From an uncultured Lachnospiraceae bacterium (lineage in GTDB: Bacteria > Bacillota > Clostridia > Lachnospirales > Lachnospiraceae): a DNA stretch of 64,000 nt. The DNA lies in contig CAJLRL010000009.1 in assembly GCA_905209075.1 (NCBI GenBank), positions 25,549-89,548 on the forward strand, written 5' to 3'. Below, in pieces: positions 63,435 through 64,000 of the stretch. The position numbers and the translations under genes are program-made. How positions within the stretch are numbered: the first letter of the stretch is position 1; each line of letters begins with the position of its first letter. The notes beneath the pieces were generated by a model. It worked only from the letters and a program-made list of their open reading frames with translations, did not search any database and was not told the origin of the DNA.

Positions 63435-63800
63435 ATGAAAAATTATACAATTACCGTTAACGGAAATGTTTACGATGTTACAGTAGAAGAGACTGGAAGC
63501 GCTCCAAGCACTGCTTCTGCACCAAAGAGAGCAGCAGCACCGGCTGCACCAAAGGCAGCTGCACCAGCAGCATCAGCCGGAGCAGGAAGCATCAAAGTAG
63601 AAGCCGGAGCAGCCGGAAAAGTATTTAAGCTTGAAGCTAAGGTCGGAGATGCATTAAAGAAAGGTGATACAATCCTTATCCTTGAGATCATGAAGATGGA
63701 GACACCTGTAGTCGCTCCAGAGGATGGAACAGTAGCAAGTATCGAAGTTGCTGTTGGTGATTCTGTAGAGGCTGGCGCATTACTTGCAACATTAAACTAA
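63435..63800 (+). CDS. Biotin carboxyl carrier protein of the decarboxylase
   Basis: 121 residues: an N-terminal segment MKNYTITVNGNVYDVTVEE, an Ala/Pro-rich flexible linker (residues 23-50), and a biotinyl domain with EIMKMETPV, where Lys87 takes the biotin. The linker lets the biotin swing between the carboxyltransferase and the membrane beta subunit. AGGAGG precedes ATG 63435. Confidence 0.95.
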   Translation: MKNYTITVNGNVYDVTVEETGSAPSTASAPKRAAAPAAPKAAAPAASAGAGSIKVEAGAAGKVFKLEAKVGDALKKGDTILILEIMKMETPVVAPEDGTVASIEVAVGDSVEAGALLATLN

Positions 63801-63819
63801 TTTCAGGAGGTAAACTATT

Positions 63820-64000
63820 TTGAGTTACGTAGGTGAAACACTTTCAAACCTCCTACACCAGACTGCCTTCTTTAATCTGTCAGTCGGAAACTATGTTATG
63901 ATCGCTGTAGCATGTGTATTCTTATTCCTGGCAATTAAAAAAGGTTTTGAGCCTTTACTTTTAGTACCTATTGCTTTTGGTATGCTCCTTGTTAATATCT
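63820..64000 (+). CDS. Sodium-translocating decarboxylase beta subunit, 3' end outside the window
   Basis: Sixty codons are visible. TTG 63820 follows AGGAGG by nine bases. The sequence has the N-terminal pattern of OadB/GcdB/MmdB: NLSVGNYVMIAVACVFLFLAIKK then FEPLLLVPIAFGMLLVNI, that is a first transmembrane helix and the conserved EPLLL-P-FG stretch. It would decarboxylate carboxybiotin and pump sodium out. Confidence 0.9.
   Translation, partial: MSYVGETLSNLLHQTAFFNLSVGNYVMIAVACVFLFLAIKKGFEPLLLVPIAFGMLLVNI

Overview
The window reads as the chromosome of a low-GC, Gram-positive anaerobe of the Clostridia, most likely the family Lachnospiraceae. The basis is an AT-rich sequence, strong GGAGG ribosome sites, TTG and ATT start codons, a phenylalanine T-box, the Rex regulator, a rimP-nusA-ylxR-ylxQ-infB-rbfA-nrnA-truB-ribF operon, a (Re)-citrate synthase type enzyme, formate-tetrahydrofolate ligase, and a biotin/sodium-dependent decarboxylase cluster. 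I cannot name the species from the sequence alone. Almost all genes run on the + strand. No phage, IS transposase, CRISPR array or rRNA was seen.

Layout. 1-2774: a SpoIID-type protein cut by the window edge, then an RsmF-like rRNA methyltransferase. 2904-7823: a Phe T-box leader in front of pheS-pheT, then queA. 8030-10822: a PilZ protein, aroA, and tyrA on the opposite strand. 11002-15435: an EF-G-like GTPase coupled to a secreted InlB-repeat protein, then small unknown genes including a cysteine-rich protein. 15508-18938: a regulated cluster of (Re)-citrate synthase, a GntR regulator and isocitrate dehydrogenase, which would feed 2-oxoglutarate and glutamate. 18968-24346: rex, a coiled-coil protein, NAD(P)HX repair (nnr), alr, a MazF-type toxin and a CBS protein. 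24401-32541: yebC, glgA, a ClpP-like protease, ftsK/spoIIIE, fhs and folD. 32560-34991: two membrane-anchored proteins of unknown role facing each other, with a miniature transposon-like element between them. 35110-39927: pheA, then a Ppx/GppA-like protein and ppk1.

40003-41286 is the infC-rpmI-rplT operon with an L20-type leader and an ATT start for IF3. An AraC regulator and galE follow, divergently placed, then a tRNA-Glu(CTC). 43620-52056 is the long rimP-to-ribF operon. 52132-56032 carries an NlpC/P60 cell-wall hydrolase, rpsO and pnp, each with a structured or palindromic leader. 56115-61026 carries an intracellular subtilase, cardiolipin synthase, scpA-scpB and a D,D-carboxypeptidase. 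From 61133 to the end lies a sodium-pumping acyl-CoA decarboxylase cluster (carboxyltransferase, an OadG-like lipoprotein, biotin carrier, start of the beta subunit).

Most of the window is conserved housekeeping sequence. The least expected items are: a 146-bp element at 33762-33907 with perfect 14-bp terminal inverted repeats and an abutting 8-bp direct repeat that includes a stop codon, plus related fragments at 7838 and 39954; an 18-bp GntR-like palindrome over the citrate synthase promoter; a rex promoter with a Rex box placed inside the loop of the icd terminator; an EF-G paralogue and a Ppx-like protein that both lack standard catalytic motifs; and an OadG-like subunit that carries an outer lipoprotein domain.
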